Shown: positions 50,396-59,766 of the stretch, in pieces
Numbering within the stretch: position 1 is the first letter of the stretch
Layout: each line of letters starts with the position of its first letter
NCBI RefSeq assembly: GCF_001905735.1
Contig: NZ_LISW01000001.1
Location: 1,084,660 to 1,148,659 of the forward strand
DNA: 64,000 nt
Reading direction: 5' to 3'
From: Streptomyces sp. CB01249
Lineage (GTDB): Bacteria; Actinomycetota; Actinomycetes; Streptomycetales; Streptomycetaceae
Position numbers and translations under genes: made by a program
Notes under the pieces: model-generated
Database searches by the model: none
Seen by the model: only the letters and a program-made list of their open reading frames with translations
Told to the model about the DNA's origin: nothing

Positions 50396-51385
50396 TCAGG
50401 CGTTCTGGGCCCGCTGGGCGCGGTCGGCGGTCACCGTGGCCAGCTGCTCGAATTCCGCGGTCCACTCCTCGTCCGTGGAGAGCGCAGGCCCGTAGCGGAG
50501 TTCGATGAGTACCGTGCCCACACGGATCGTGGCACGTGCCGTCGTCTCGTCCATGGCGGCATCGTGCGTGGTCGTCGCGGCACGTTGATCGCCGACTTCC
50601 GCAAGAGGGAGTTCGTCCGCCTCAGCGGTCAGGGCCGCCCGGCTCTCCTCGAAGGCCTTCGCGCTCGCCGCCGCGCTGGAGCAGGACCAGACCCGGAACA
50701 TGCTGCGGACCAGTGTTCCCGAGCTGTCGCGCCCGTAGGCGGAGACGAAGCTCCCCTCGGCCCACGAGCAGCTGACGCTCTTGTTCCGGCCGGAAGTGAC
50801 GGACCCGTCTCTCTTCCAGTCGCCGGGCATGCTCGCGAGGTCCGGGACGACCCGCCTGACCTCGTCGGCGTTCAGGGCACGCACGGCGTTGTGGTCGCCG
50901 CTCCGGGACGACCCGGGAGAGTCGTCCGGTACGAGCAGTTCCACGCCTCCGTACACGGCCAGCGCGACCACGGCGACCAGCAGGGCGGCGAGCAGGGCGA
51001 TGACGGCCCGCCCGGCCCGGGTGTTGTTCACGGTCAGCGGGCCCAGGGCGATGGAACTGCGCGAAACCTTGCTGCCGCTGATCATCAGGCTGCCCATGGT
51101 CTGTGTCGAGGGCGCGGTCAGCCGCACGTGCAACTGGTGCGACAGTTCCGGGTCCGCCTCGATCTCCTCCTGGATCGCGGACCTGGCCGAGGCCACTGCG
51201 GCGAGGTCGTCCGGGGCCCGGTCCAGCGTGTCCAGGGCCGTCCGCCCCCGTTCCGTCGCGGCGAGCCGGGCACGCAGGGCCTCGGCGAGCGCGTTCCCCG
51301 CTCCCTGACCGACTGCGCCCGCCGCCTCGGTCGCCGTCGCGGTGATGACCGCGACGACCATGGCCGCCAACGCGGATGCCTCCAT
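50396..51385 (-). CDS. Membrane-anchored protein of unknown function
   Basis: A 329-residue protein without recognised domain. Residues 1-90 are helical with an Ala-rich start and a repeat-like GRTALDTLDRAPDDLAAVAS; a membrane helix at about 132-153 (VIALLAALLVAVVALAVYG) follows a short basic segment. The exterior part (about 160-329) contains VVPDLASMPGDWKRDGSV, VSCSWAEGSF and RVWSCSSAAA with two cysteines that may form a disulfide, and YGPALSTDEEWTAEFEQLAT. The N-terminal domain is probably cytosolic and the C-terminal part extracellular. The ATG at 51385 follows GGGGGAG. It converges on the tRNA-Pro terminator. Unknown function; I do not recognise it. Confidence 0.7.
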   Translation of the reverse strand: MEASALAAMVVAVITATATEAAGAVGQGAGNALAEALRARLAATERGRTALDTLDRAPDDLAAVASARSAIQEEIEADPELSHQLHVRLTAPSTQTMGSLMISGSKVSRSSIALGPLTVNNTRAGRAVIALLAALLVAVVALAVYGGVELLVPDDSPGSSRSGDHNAVRALNADEVRRVVPDLASMPGDWKRDGSVTSGRNKSVSCSWAEGSFVSAYGRDSSGTLVRSMFRVWSCSSAAASAKAFEESRAALTAEADELPLAEVGDQRAATTTHDAAMDETTARATIRVGTVLIELRYGPALSTDEEWTAEFEQLATVTADRAQRAQNA

Positions 51386-51522
51386 GCGCTCCCCCCGGCT
51401 CCGGTGCCCGGCCCCCGCGAGGCGCCACGCCCGGTTCTCGTCGTCCCCCCACGACGTGCGGCGTGGTGGGGGACCAATGTGGCCCGCCCCGGCGCGTCCT
51501 GTCTTTGGCGGACAGCGCAGAG

Positions 51523-52545
51523 TTACGGCGCATTCAGCGCATGCCCCGCCCGGACCTCGCTCGGCGGGACCCCGTAGGCCTTGCGGAAGGCCCGGCTGAG
51601 GTCGGCGGGGTGCCGGAAGCCCCGGCGCAGGGCGATCTCGCCGACCGTGAGGTGCCGCAGGCCGGGCTCGGCCAGGTCGCTGCGGCACCGTTCCAGTCGC
51701 CGGCGCCGGATGGTGGCGGCGACTGACTCCCGCTCGTCGCGGAAGAGATGGTGAAGGGTCCGTACGGACATGTGGTGGTGGGCGGCGACGGCCGCCGGAC
51801 CCAGGGCCGGGTCATCGAGGTGCTGCTCGATGAAGGCGTCGATCCGGGCGAGGAGCACTGTTCTGCGCGACCGGGCGGGCAGCGCACTCCGGTCGTCGAG
51901 TCGCGCCGCGAAGAGAGACGTGGCCAGGTCCACGGCGATGGTGCCCAGCCTCGCGAGTTCGGCGGGGCCCGCGGTGCGGGCGGCCTTCGGCAAGGAGGTC
52001 AGATACGGGACCAGCAGTGCGCCGGAGGCGGTTCCGGCCGGGAGCGGCTCGGCCAGCAGGCGGTCGGCGCGGTTCCCGGACAACGGGAGGAGGGTCAGTG
52101 GGAGACGGAGAAGGGTGATGCGGACGGGGGCACCCGTGTCCACGAAATCGCAGGCCAGCGGCTTCGAACTGGAGAACAGGGACATGTCGCCCGGCCCGAG
52201 ACCGATGTCGTTGCGCCCCTGCTCCAGACGGACCCTGCCCTCCCGAACCAGCACCAGGAAACCGTCCTCGGGATCTTCCCTGCGGATCTGAGCCGGGGAG
52301 CGCCGCGCGGTCAGGGGGGAGAAGCCGAAGGCCGCGAGTCGGCTGCGGGGGAGTTCCACGGCCTCCGCCCAGCCCCGGAAACGTCGAGCGTGCGGACTCC
52401 GGATCGAGACGGGCATGACTTCCCGGCCGACCATGTCGCTCCACCAGCCGAACCGGTCCGGGAGCGCGATGCCGTCGGTGTCCACGGTCGCCACCGGCCC
52501 CGTCTCCGCCGGCTCCTTCCCGGGCTTACCCCTGAGGCTTGGCAT
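51523..52545 (-). CDS. AraC-family transcriptional regulator
   Basis: A 340-residue regulator. The N-terminal cupin-like AraC ligand-binding region (about 30-200) includes VRLEQGRNDIGLGPGDMSLF, and the C-terminal double helix-turn-helix (about 235-335) has VAAHHHMSVRTLHHLFRDE and then EIALRRGFRHPADLSRAFRK, ending in AYGVPPSEVRA. It fits the AraC-binding-like family (PF14525). The ATG at 52545 opens the conserved region; the longer frame has no match. It is divergent from the HAD gene (about 110 bases apart). Target unknown. Confidence 0.88.
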   Translation of the reverse strand: MPSLRGKPGKEPAETGPVATVDTDGIALPDRFGWWSDMVGREVMPVSIRSPHARRFRGWAEAVELPRSRLAAFGFSPLTARRSPAQIRREDPEDGFLVLVREGRVRLEQGRNDIGLGPGDMSLFSSSKPLACDFVDTGAPVRITLLRLPLTLLPLSGNRADRLLAEPLPAGTASGALLVPYLTSLPKAARTAGPAELARLGTIAVDLATSLFAARLDDRSALPARSRRTVLLARIDAFIEQHLDDPALGPAAVAAHHHMSVRTLHHLFRDERESVAATIRRRRLERCRSDLAEPGLRHLTVGEIALRRGFRHPADLSRAFRKAYGVPPSEVRAGHALNAP

Positions 52546-52656
52546 ACAACGATGTTGCCTGGTGCGGGAGTTGGGACGGAAGGTGGTGCCCGGCCATCTC
52601 GCGGCGGCCTGCGTGGAGACGGGGAGCGGCGGGGGCCCGGGGCTAGGCTGCCATCC

Positions 52657-53262
52657 ATGAAGAAGCCTCGGGTGTTTCTCTTCGATCTCGGTGGGGTCGT
52701 CTGCCGCTTTCACCGTGAGCGGCGGCTCGAACGGCTCGGGGCCGCGTGTGGGCTCTCCGCGCGGCGCGTCGAGTCGGAGCTGTACGGGGCCGGGCTGATC
52801 GCGGCCTGGGACCGGGGGCAGGGGAGCGCCGAAGAGGTGGAGGGGGAGATCAGGCGGCGACTGGGGTTCGCGGGTACGGCGGAGGAGCTGCGCCGCATCT
52901 GGTGCGGGGCGTTCGAGCCCGACCCCGAGGTCCTGGCCGCGGCCGACCTCGTGCGGGACCGGCCGACGGCCCTCTTCACGGACAACGACGCGTTGCTGCG
53001 CGCCGGGCTGCCCGAGCGGCTGCCCGAGGTGAACGACCGCTTCGACGTGCTCGCGTTCTCGTGCGCGCTCGGGGCGACCAAGCCTTCCGAGGAAGCCTTC
53101 GCGGGCGCGCTCGGGCTGCTCGGGGCCGTCCCCGGCGAGGCGTTCTTCGTGGACGACCGGGAAGCCAACGTCCGGGCCGCCCGCGAGCTCGGGCTCACCG
53201 CCGAGCTCTTCGAGGGCGGGGCCGCGCTCCGGCGGACCCTGGAGCGGCTGCTCACGGGCTGA
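52657..53262 (+). CDS. HAD-superfamily hydrolase
   Basis: A 201-residue HAD-like hydrolase of the YihX-type. Motif I is FLFDLGGVVCRFH with nucleophile D10, where the usual second Asp is replaced by Gly, as in many YihX relatives. Motif II is ALFTDNDAL, the Lys of motif III is in ATKPSEEAF and motif IV is FFVDDREANV. The cap domain occupies about 20-85. It likely removes phosphate from a small metabolite. The ATG at 52657 is the first Met before the motif; the ribosome-binding site is not clear. The stop is ten bases from the convergent LacI stop. Confidence 0.87.
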   Translation: MKKPRVFLFDLGGVVCRFHRERRLERLGAACGLSARRVESELYGAGLIAAWDRGQGSAEEVEGEIRRRLGFAGTAEELRRIWCGAFEPDPEVLAAADLVRDRPTALFTDNDALLRAGLPERLPEVNDRFDVLAFSCALGATKPSEEAFAGALGLLGAVPGEAFFVDDREANVRAARELGLTAELFEGGAALRRTLERLLTG

Positions 53263-53272
53263 GGCCCGCCGC

Positions 53273-54331
53273 TCACCAGACCCCGTCGCGCCCGGCCGCC
53301 CCCTCCGTGGACTCGCGCAGGACCAGGCGGTGCGCCACCACCCGGTCCTGCGGGTGCTCCGAGGCCGGGCTCCCGGAGGCGTCCGGGCGCGTGGCCTCCT
53401 CGATGTGGTGGAGCAGCAGGTCCACCGCGACCCGGGCCACCGCCTCCTTGTCCGGGGCGACCGTGCTCAGCGACGGCACGCTGAAGCGGCCGCCCTCCAC
53501 ATGGTCGAAACCGATCACCGCCACGTCCTCGGGCACCCGTGCCCCGTAACCGTGCAGCGCGCGCAGCGCACCCAGCGCCAGCTGGTCGTTCAGGCAGAGC
53601 AGGGCGTCCGGCCGGACGCCGTCGGCCAGCACCCGGCGGACCGCGTCCGCGCCGTCGCTCATGTGGAACGCCTCCACCGGCAGCAGCGACGCCGGGTCGT
53701 ACGGCAGGCCCGCCCCGGACAGCGCGAGGCGGAAGCCGCGGGTGCGGGCCTGGGCCGTACCGACGCAGCCGTCGTCCCGGCCGCCGACCGTGAGGATGCG
53801 GCGCCGGCCCAGCGCGAGCAGGTGCTCGGTGGCCTCGCGGGCCGCGCGTTCGTTGTCGATCGCCACATGGTCCGCGCCCTCGTTGAGCAGCTCGCCGAGC
53901 AGGACGGTCGGCGGCGGTCCGGTGTGGGCGCGCAGGTCGTCCGGCGCGAGGGCGAGCGGGCTGAGGATGACGCCGTCCACGAAGTCCGAGCCGAAACCGG
54001 CCAGGGCTGCCTTCTCCCGTTCGCGGTCGCCGCCCGACTGGTGGATCAGCACGGTCAGGGAGCGCTTTTCGGCCTCCCGGACGACATGCCGGGCGAGCTC
54101 CGCGAAGTACGGGACGTCGAGTTCGGGCACCACCAGGGCGATGATGCCGGTGCGTCCGCTGCGCAGATGGCGGCCGGCGAGGTTGATGCGGTAGCCGAGG
54201 TGGTCGATGGCCTCCTGCACCACGCGCCGCGTCCGGTCGGACACGTGCACATAGTCGTTGAGCACGTTGGACACCGTTTTCTCCGACACCCCCGCGTGCC
54301 GTGCGACGTCCTTGATCCTCGGTCGTGCCAC
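53273..54331 (-). CDS. LacI-family regulator of the GH2/sialidase-like locus
   Basis: A 352-residue LacI/GalR regulator with an N-terminal DNA-binding domain (about 5-60: RIKDVARHAGVSEKTVSNVL then NDYVHVSDRTRRVVQEAIDH) and hinge LGYRINLAGRHLRSG. The effector domain follows (IALVVPELDVPYFAELARHV). The GTG at 54331 follows GGGGAG at the right spacing. It is divergently placed from an ABC-importer operon, with TACATCGATGTA in the intergenic region; the same palindrome precedes the sialidase-like gene, defining its regulon. A sugar from that locus should be the inducer. Confidence 0.9.
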   Translation of the reverse strand: MARPRIKDVARHAGVSEKTVSNVLNDYVHVSDRTRRVVQEAIDHLGYRINLAGRHLRSGRTGIIALVVPELDVPYFAELARHVVREAEKRSLTVLIHQSGGDREREKAALAGFGSDFVDGVILSPLALAPDDLRAHTGPPPTVLLGELLNEGADHVAIDNERAAREATEHLLALGRRRILTVGGRDDGCVGTAQARTRGFRLALSGAGLPYDPASLLPVEAFHMSDGADAVRRVLADGVRPDALLCLNDQLALGALRALHGYGARVPEDVAVIGFDHVEGGRFSVPSLSTVAPDKEAVARVAVDLLLHHIEEATRPDASGSPASEHPQDRVVAHRLVLRESTEGAAGRDGVW

Positions 54332-54431
54332 CCGCGACTCCCCACCCTCGGTACGCGCCGAGTCTATGCCGTGGGCCCCGGCCGCCCCGTGCCGATGGGC
54401 GGCGCATCCGGCACAGGTGATGACCCAGCTC

Positions 54432-54460
54432 TTTACAGCCAATGTACATCGATGTAAAAA
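54432..54460 (+). promoter_or_regulatory. Promoter with LacI operator upstream of the ABC/GH2 operon
   Basis: TTTACA (54432-54437), 17 bases, TAAAAA (54455-54460) forms a promoter whose spacer and -10 contain the palindrome TACATCGATGTA (54445-54456). It lies 122 bases before the binding-protein gene. Repressor binding would occlude polymerase. Confidence 0.7.
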
Positions 54461-54581
54461 CAGGGCACCGCATCGGGAGACCGGCGCGGATCACCCCCGA
54501 TGTGCACGGGCGGCCGACGGCTGCCGTGCCGATGGCGCCTGCCGTCGGCCGGGCACGTCGTCCGGCGTCGAAAGGTCAGTG

Positions 54582-55955
54582 ATGAACCCTGCACCTCCCG
54601 CACGAGGGCTGCCCGGACCCCGGGACCCCGGCCGCCCGCCCGCCATCGGGCGCCGTGGACTGCTGCGTTACGGCACCGCCGGGGCGGCCGCGCTGCTCGC
54701 GGCGGGCCCGCTCACCGGCTGCGCCTCGCCTGCGAGCGCGGGCGGGGCGTCCGCCCTGAAGGTCTGGGACCTCTTCCAGGGCGGCGACGGCATGCTGATG
54801 GACGAGATGATCGCCGCCGTCTCGAAGGGCGCCGACGGCTTCGACGTGGACCGCACGATCCTGGACTGGGGCCCGTCGTACTACACGAAGCTCGCCATGT
54901 CGGCGGCGGGCGGCCGGGCCTCCGACGTCGCCGTGCTCCACCTGTCGCGGCTGGCCGGATACGCCCCGGGCGGTCTGCTCGACCCGCTCGACCTGGACGT
55001 CCTCGCCGAATTCGGCGTGAGTGAGAAGGACTTCGCGCCCGCCGTCTGGAAGCGCGCCCAGCACCAGGGCACGGTCTACGCGGTCCCGCTGGACGTCCAC
55101 CCCTTCATCGTCTTCTACGACAAGGACGTGGCCGACAAGGCCGGACTGCTCGACTCCGCCGGCCACCTGGCGCCGATGGGCTCGCCCGAAGCCTTCCTGG
55201 ACGCCGGGAAGAAGCTCGCCGAGATCACCGGCAAGTCAGGCGTGCTCTTCGGACACGTCACCGACACCGCCCAGAGCTGGCGCCAGTTCGCCGCGCTGTA
55301 CGCCCAGACCGGGGCCTCCTTCACGCTGCCCGACGGTGGCCCGCCGAAGATCGACATCGACGCCGCGGTGAAGGTCGTCACCTTCATGAAGCAGCTCTTC
55401 GACGGGCGCACCAACCCCAACAACCTCGACTACAACGGCGCGATGGCCGCCTTCATGGACGGCCGCGGCGGCATGATCATGGCGGGGGAGTGGGAGCTGC
55501 CCACGTTCCGCAAGTCCGGCATCAAGCACCTCGGCGCCGCCCCCTTCCCGCAGGTCTTCGCCCGCCCGGCCGTCTACGCCGACTCGCACAGCTTCGTCCT
55601 GCCGCACCAGAACGACCCCGACCCGGCCCGCCGCCGCCAGGCCCACCGCTACATCGCCGAGATCGTCAAACAGAGCCTGACCTGGGCGAGCGCCGGCCAC
55701 ATCCCCGCCTACCTGCCGGTGCAGGACCGCCCCGAGTACGCGAAGCTCGACCCCCAGTCGTCCTACGCGGCCGCCGGCGAGATCGCCGTGCTCGACCCGC
55801 CGAACTGGTTCGCCGGAGCCGGCGGCAACTTCCAGAACCGCATGTGCCAGCCGCTCCAGTCGGCGCTGCTGGGCAACACCTCCGCCGAGAGCGCGGTACG
55901 GCAGATGGTCCGCGAGGCGGACACCCTGCTGCGCCAGCCCAACCCGGTCGCCTGA
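54582..55955 (+). CDS. Sugar-binding lipoprotein of an ABC importer
   Basis: A 457-residue extracellular binding protein of the MalE/UgpB-like family. The Tat lipoprotein signal has IGRRGLLRYGTAGAAALLAA and lipobox LTGC. The mature region has WDLFQGGDGMLMDEMIAAVS near its start and typical hinge segments (YAVPLDVHPFIVFYDKDVAD; MIMAGEWELPTFRKSG). The ATG at 54582 follows AAAGG. It delivers ligand to the two permeases encoded next; an ATPase is not in the operon and is expected to be shared (MsiK-type). The ligand is probably a short glycan fragment of the GH2 and sialidase-like enzymes. Confidence 0.9.
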   Translation: MNPAPPARGLPGPRDPGRPPAIGRRGLLRYGTAGAAALLAAGPLTGCASPASAGGASALKVWDLFQGGDGMLMDEMIAAVSKGADGFDVDRTILDWGPSYYTKLAMSAAGGRASDVAVLHLSRLAGYAPGGLLDPLDLDVLAEFGVSEKDFAPAVWKRAQHQGTVYAVPLDVHPFIVFYDKDVADKAGLLDSAGHLAPMGSPEAFLDAGKKLAEITGKSGVLFGHVTDTAQSWRQFAALYAQTGASFTLPDGGPPKIDIDAAVKVVTFMKQLFDGRTNPNNLDYNGAMAAFMDGRGGMIMAGEWELPTFRKSGIKHLGAAPFPQVFARPAVYADSHSFVLPHQNDPDPARRRQAHRYIAEIVKQSLTWASAGHIPAYLPVQDRPEYAKLDPQSSYAAAGEIAVLDPPNWFAGAGGNFQNRMCQPLQSALLGNTSAESAVRQMVREADTLLRQPNPVA

Positions 55956-55977
55956 CGACAGCCGAAGGAGCCGCATC

Positions 55978-56913
55978 GTGACCACCACCGCGCCCGCCGG
56001 AGCCGCGGCGCCCCCGCAGCCACCCTCCGCGACGACGGCCGCGCCCCGGCGCCGCCGCTCGCTGACCCGGGGCGGCGGGCTGTTCGTCCTGCCGTTCCTC
56101 GTCGTGTTCGCGCTCTTCCTGGTCTGGCCCGTCGTCCAGGGCCTCTGGATGAGCCTCACCGACGCCTCGCTCAGCCTGCGCGGCACCGAGTTCGTCGGAT
56201 TCGCCAACTACACCGAGGCGTTCGGGGACCCGGACGTCTGGAGCAGCCTCGGCAACACCGTCCTCTTCACCGTCATCTCCTGCGTACCGCTGGTCCTGGT
56301 CGCGCTCGGCATGGCGCTGCTCGTGCACAGCGGACTGGCCGGCCAATGGGTGTGGCGGCTGGCCTACTTCGCCCCGTACCTGCTGCCGGTCACGGTGGTC
56401 ACGCTCATCTGGACGTGGCTCTACCAGCCCGACATCGGCCTCGGCAACCAGCTGCTCACCTCGCTGGGCATGGAACCCGTCGGCTGGCTCTCCGACGAGT
56501 CCGTGGCGATGTGGTCGGTCGCCGCCCTCACCGTCTGGTGGACCGTCGGCTTCAACTTCCTGCTCTACCTGGCCGCCCTGCAGTCCCTGCCCACCACGTA
56601 CGACGAGGCCGCCGCGCTCGACGGCGCGGGCGCCTGGCGGCGGCTGTGGTCGGTCACCCTGCCGCAGCTGCGCCACACCACCGTGCTGGTCGCGATGCTC
56701 CAAGTGCTCGCGTCCCTCAAGGTGTTCGACCAGATCTACATCCTCACCAAGGGCGGCCCCAACGGCTCGACCCGCCCGATCCTGGAATACGTCTACGACG
56801 TCGGGTTCACCGGATACCGGCTGGGCTACGCCTCGGCGGTCAGCTACATCTTCTTCGCGATCGTCATCGTCGTCTCCGTCCTGCAACTCCGCTTCTTCCG
56901 TCAGGAGGGCTGA
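55978..56913 (+). CDS. ABC sugar permease (MalF/UgpA-type)
   Basis: A 311-residue permease. The N-terminal 35 residues are Pro/Ala-rich, followed by six helices (LFVLPFLVVFALFLVWPVVQ first) and the EAA loop DEAAALDGAGAWRRLWSVTLP near residue 208. The C-terminal helix is FFAIVIVVSVLQLRFF. It is the first permease of a CUT1-type importer. GTG at 55978 follows AAGGAG. The stop lies two bases before the next start. Confidence 0.9.
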   Translation: MTTTAPAGAAAPPQPPSATTAAPRRRRSLTRGGGLFVLPFLVVFALFLVWPVVQGLWMSLTDASLSLRGTEFVGFANYTEAFGDPDVWSSLGNTVLFTVISCVPLVLVALGMALLVHSGLAGQWVWRLAYFAPYLLPVTVVTLIWTWLYQPDIGLGNQLLTSLGMEPVGWLSDESVAMWSVAALTVWWTVGFNFLLYLAALQSLPTTYDEAAALDGAGAWRRLWSVTLPQLRHTTVLVAMLQVLASLKVFDQIYILTKGGPNGSTRPILEYVYDVGFTGYRLGYASAVSYIFFAIVIVVSVLQLRFFRQEG

Positions 56914-56915
56914 CC

Positions 56916-57812
56916 GTGTCCGCCATCTCCACCCCCGTGCGCCGCCCGCGCCGGCCGCGCGAGGAGTCCGGCTCGCCCCTGCTGCTCGGTCACGGGCGGC
57001 TGCCCCGGGCGCTCGCCGGGACCGCGCTGACCGTGCTCGCCGTCGCCTGGCTGCTGCCCTTCGTCTGGGCGGTCGCCACCTCGCTGCAGAGCGAGCAGGA
57101 CGTGATGAAGTCGGGCCTCTCGCCGTTCAAGGGAGCCTTCACCCTCTCCGCGTACCGGCAGATCCTGGACCGCGGCAACGTACCGACCTGGGCGTTCAAC
57201 AGCCTGCTGATCTCGGTCCTGGTCACCCTGCTCACCACGGCCGTCTCCACGCTCGCCGCGTACGGCTTCTCGCGCGGCACCTTCCGCGGCCGCCGGACGC
57301 TGCTCGCGGTCACCGTCGCCGCGATCATGGTCCCGCCGCAGCTGCTGATCGTCCCGCTCTTCAAGCAGATGACGATGTTCCACCTGGTCGACACCTACGC
57401 GGCCGTCATCCTGCCGCAGGTGGTGGCGCCCATGATGGTCTTCATCCTGAAGCGCTTCTTCGACGCGATACCCCGCGAACTCGAGGACGCCGCCCGCATC
57501 GACGGCGCCTCCGAACTGCGGGTCTTCACCTCCATCGTGCTTCCGCTGTCCCGGCCGATCGTCGCCGCCGTCGCGATCTTCGTGTTCATCGGCGCGTGGA
57601 ACAACTTCATGTGGCCCTTCGTCGTCACCAACGACCCGGATCTCATGACGCTCCCGGTCGGCCTCGCCACCGTCAAGGACGCGTACGGCATCCAGTACGC
57701 CCAGTCCATGGCGTCGGCCCTGCTGGCCGCGCTGCCCCTGATCGTCATGTTCCTGCTCTTCCAGCGGCGCATCGTCAACTCCGTCGCCACCACCGGCCTC
57801 GGCGGCGGCTGA
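56916..57812 (+). CDS. ABC sugar permease (MalG/UgpE-type)
   Basis: A 298-residue permease partnering the preceding subunit. Polar N-terminus with Arg/Pro, then six helices (LTVLAVAWLLPFVWAVATSL first) and the EAA loop EDAARIDGASELRVFTSIVLP near residue 190. The C-terminus ends FQRRIVNSVATTGLGGG. The GTG at 56916 follows AGGAGGGC, which contains the end of the upstream gene. Together with the binding lipoprotein it forms a CUT1 sugar importer. Confidence 0.9.
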   Translation: MSAISTPVRRPRRPREESGSPLLLGHGRLPRALAGTALTVLAVAWLLPFVWAVATSLQSEQDVMKSGLSPFKGAFTLSAYRQILDRGNVPTWAFNSLLISVLVTLLTTAVSTLAAYGFSRGTFRGRRTLLAVTVAAIMVPPQLLIVPLFKQMTMFHLVDTYAAVILPQVVAPMMVFILKRFFDAIPRELEDAARIDGASELRVFTSIVLPLSRPIVAAVAIFVFIGAWNNFMWPFVVTNDPDLMTLPVGLATVKDAYGIQYAQSMASALLAALPLIVMFLLFQRRIVNSVATTGLGGG

Positions 57813-57882
57813 CCCCGCCGACTGTCCCTGCCCCGGCGCCGGTCTCCCGGCCGGCCGCCACCACGATCCACCTGGAGTACCT

Positions 57883-59706
57883 GTGCACACCCCCTCCGTC
57901 CCCCGTCCGGAGTACCCGCGCCCGCAGTTCGTACGGCGCGACTGGCTCAACCTCAACGGGACCTGGCAGTTCGAGACCGACCAGGGGGACAGCGGTCTCG
58001 AACGCGGGCTCCTGGAGCGGGACTTGACCGGCGAGATTCTCGTACCCTTCGCCCCCGAGTCCGAGCTCTCCGGCGTCGGCGACACCGACTTCCTGGAAGC
58101 CGTCTGGTACCGGCGCCGGTTCACCGCGCCCGCCGAGTGGGCCGGCCGCCGGGTGCTGCTGCACTTCGGCGCCGTCGATCACGACACCACCGTCTGGGTG
58201 GACGGTACCGAAGTCGTACGCCACCGAGGCGGGTTCACCCCCTTCACCGCCGACCTCGGCGACCTGGCCCCGGCCGGGCGCGAGGTGGAGATCACCGTCC
58301 GCGCCCGCGACCCGAAGTCCGGACCGCAGGCCCGCGGCAAGCAGGCGATCCAGTACGCCAACCACGACTGCAACTACACGCGGACCACCGGCATCTGGCA
58401 GACCGTCTGGGCCGAACCGGTCGCCGACGCCCATCTGCGCCGCCCCCGCATCACCCCCGACCTCGCCGCCGGGGCCTTCCACCTCGAACTGCCCCTGTCC
58501 GCCAACCTCCCCGGCCACCGCGTGCGCGCCGTCCTCAGCGACGGCACCGGCGAGGTCTGCCGCGCCGAGGCCCGCGCCGACCTCGATCTGGCCCCCCGCC
58601 TGTACCTGCCCGTCCCGGAGGACCGGCGCCGCGAGTGGAGCCCCGAGGACCCCCACCTGTACGGGCTCCGCCTCGAACTCCTCGGCCCCGACGGCGAATC
58701 CACCGACACCGTCGAGAGCTACGCGGGCCTGCGCTCCGTCTCCATCCGGGGCAAGGCCGTCCTCCTCAACGGCCGCCCCCGCTTCCAGCGCCTCGTGCTC
58801 GACCAGGGCTGGTACCCGGACGGGCTGATGACCGCCCCCACCGACGAGGCCCTGGTCCGCGACATCGAGCTCTCCATGGAGGCCGGTTTCAACGGGGCCC
58901 GGCTGCACCAGAAGGTCTTCGAGGAGCGCTTCCTCCACCACGCCGACCGCCTCGGCTACCTGGTCTGGGGCGAGTTCGGCGACTGGGGCTGCGAGGTCGG
59001 CGGCTCCTCCGGCGACAACCAGCGGCCCGACGCCTCCTTCGTCGCGCAGTGGCTGGAAGCCGTCGAACGCGACTACTCCCACCCGTCGATCGTCGGCTGG
59101 TGCCCGCTCAACGAGACGTACCAGAAGCTCCACGACCGGATCACCCAGCTGGACGACGTGACCCGCGCGATGTTCCTCGCCACCAAGGCCATGGACACCT
59201 CCCGCCCAGTAATCGACGCCTCCGGCTACTCCCACCGGGTCCTGGAGACCGACATCTACGACTCCCACACCTACGAGCAGGACCCGGCCGCCTTCCGGCA
59301 GCTGGTTTCCGGGCTCGCCAAGGGGGAGCCGTTCGTCAACACCTACGAGAACGGCGCCGCGTACTCGCAGCCGTACCGGGGACAGCCCTACTTCGTCAGC
59401 GAGTTCGGCGGGGTCTGGTGGGACCCGGAGGCCGCCGCCGAACAGTCGGGCAGCGACCGTACGGTCTCCTGGGGTTACGGCGACCGGGTGCGCACCGAGG
59501 ACGAGTTCCACGAGCGGTTCGCCGGTCTGACCGGTGCGCTGCTGGGGGACCCGGACATGTTCGGCTACTGCTACACCCAGCTGACCGACGTCTTCCAGGA
59601 GCAGAACGGCGTCTACCGCTTCGACCGGGGCACCAAGCTGGACATCGCCCGCATCCGGGAGGCCCAGCTGCGGCCCGCCGCGATCGAGGAGCCGAACGCC
59701 GGCTGA
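57883..59706 (+). CDS. Glycoside hydrolase family 2 (beta-galactosidase/glucuronidase-like)
   Basis: A 607-residue enzyme with the GH2 three-domain layout: a sugar-binding jelly roll (about 20-180, RDWLNLNGTWQFETDQ), an immunoglobulin-like domain (about 185-280) and the TIM barrel (about 285-600). The acid/base E411 is in CPLNETYQ and the nucleophile E507 in YFVSEFGG. Shorter than LacZ (1000 residues) because C-terminal domains are absent. No signal peptide, so it acts in the cytosol on imported oligosaccharides. GTG at 57883. It follows the importer genes by 70 bases and ends at a long bidirectional terminator. Confidence 0.9.
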   Translation: MHTPSVPRPEYPRPQFVRRDWLNLNGTWQFETDQGDSGLERGLLERDLTGEILVPFAPESELSGVGDTDFLEAVWYRRRFTAPAEWAGRRVLLHFGAVDHDTTVWVDGTEVVRHRGGFTPFTADLGDLAPAGREVEITVRARDPKSGPQARGKQAIQYANHDCNYTRTTGIWQTVWAEPVADAHLRRPRITPDLAAGAFHLELPLSANLPGHRVRAVLSDGTGEVCRAEARADLDLAPRLYLPVPEDRRREWSPEDPHLYGLRLELLGPDGESTDTVESYAGLRSVSIRGKAVLLNGRPRFQRLVLDQGWYPDGLMTAPTDEALVRDIELSMEAGFNGARLHQKVFEERFLHHADRLGYLVWGEFGDWGCEVGGSSGDNQRPDASFVAQWLEAVERDYSHPSIVGWCPLNETYQKLHDRITQLDDVTRAMFLATKAMDTSRPVIDASGYSHRVLETDIYDSHTYEQDPAAFRQLVSGLAKGEPFVNTYENGAAYSQPYRGQPYFVSEFGGVWWDPEAAAEQSGSDRTVSWGYGDRVRTEDEFHERFAGLTGALLGDPDMFGYCYTQLTDVFQEQNGVYRFDRGTKLDIARIREAQLRPAAIEEPNAG

Positions 59707-59718
59707 CGGTGACACACG

Positions 59719-59760
59719 CGGATGCCCGCCCCTTCCCGGCAAGGAAGGGGCGGGCATCCG
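59719..59760. terminator. Bidirectional terminator between GH2 and sialidase-like genes
   Basis: CGGATGCCCGCCCCTTCC (59719-59736) pairs perfectly over 18 bases with 59743-59760 around CGGCAA. It lies between convergent genes, 12 bases after the GH2 stop and seven bases before the other stop. Confidence 0.9.
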
Positions 59761-59766
59761 TCGTGG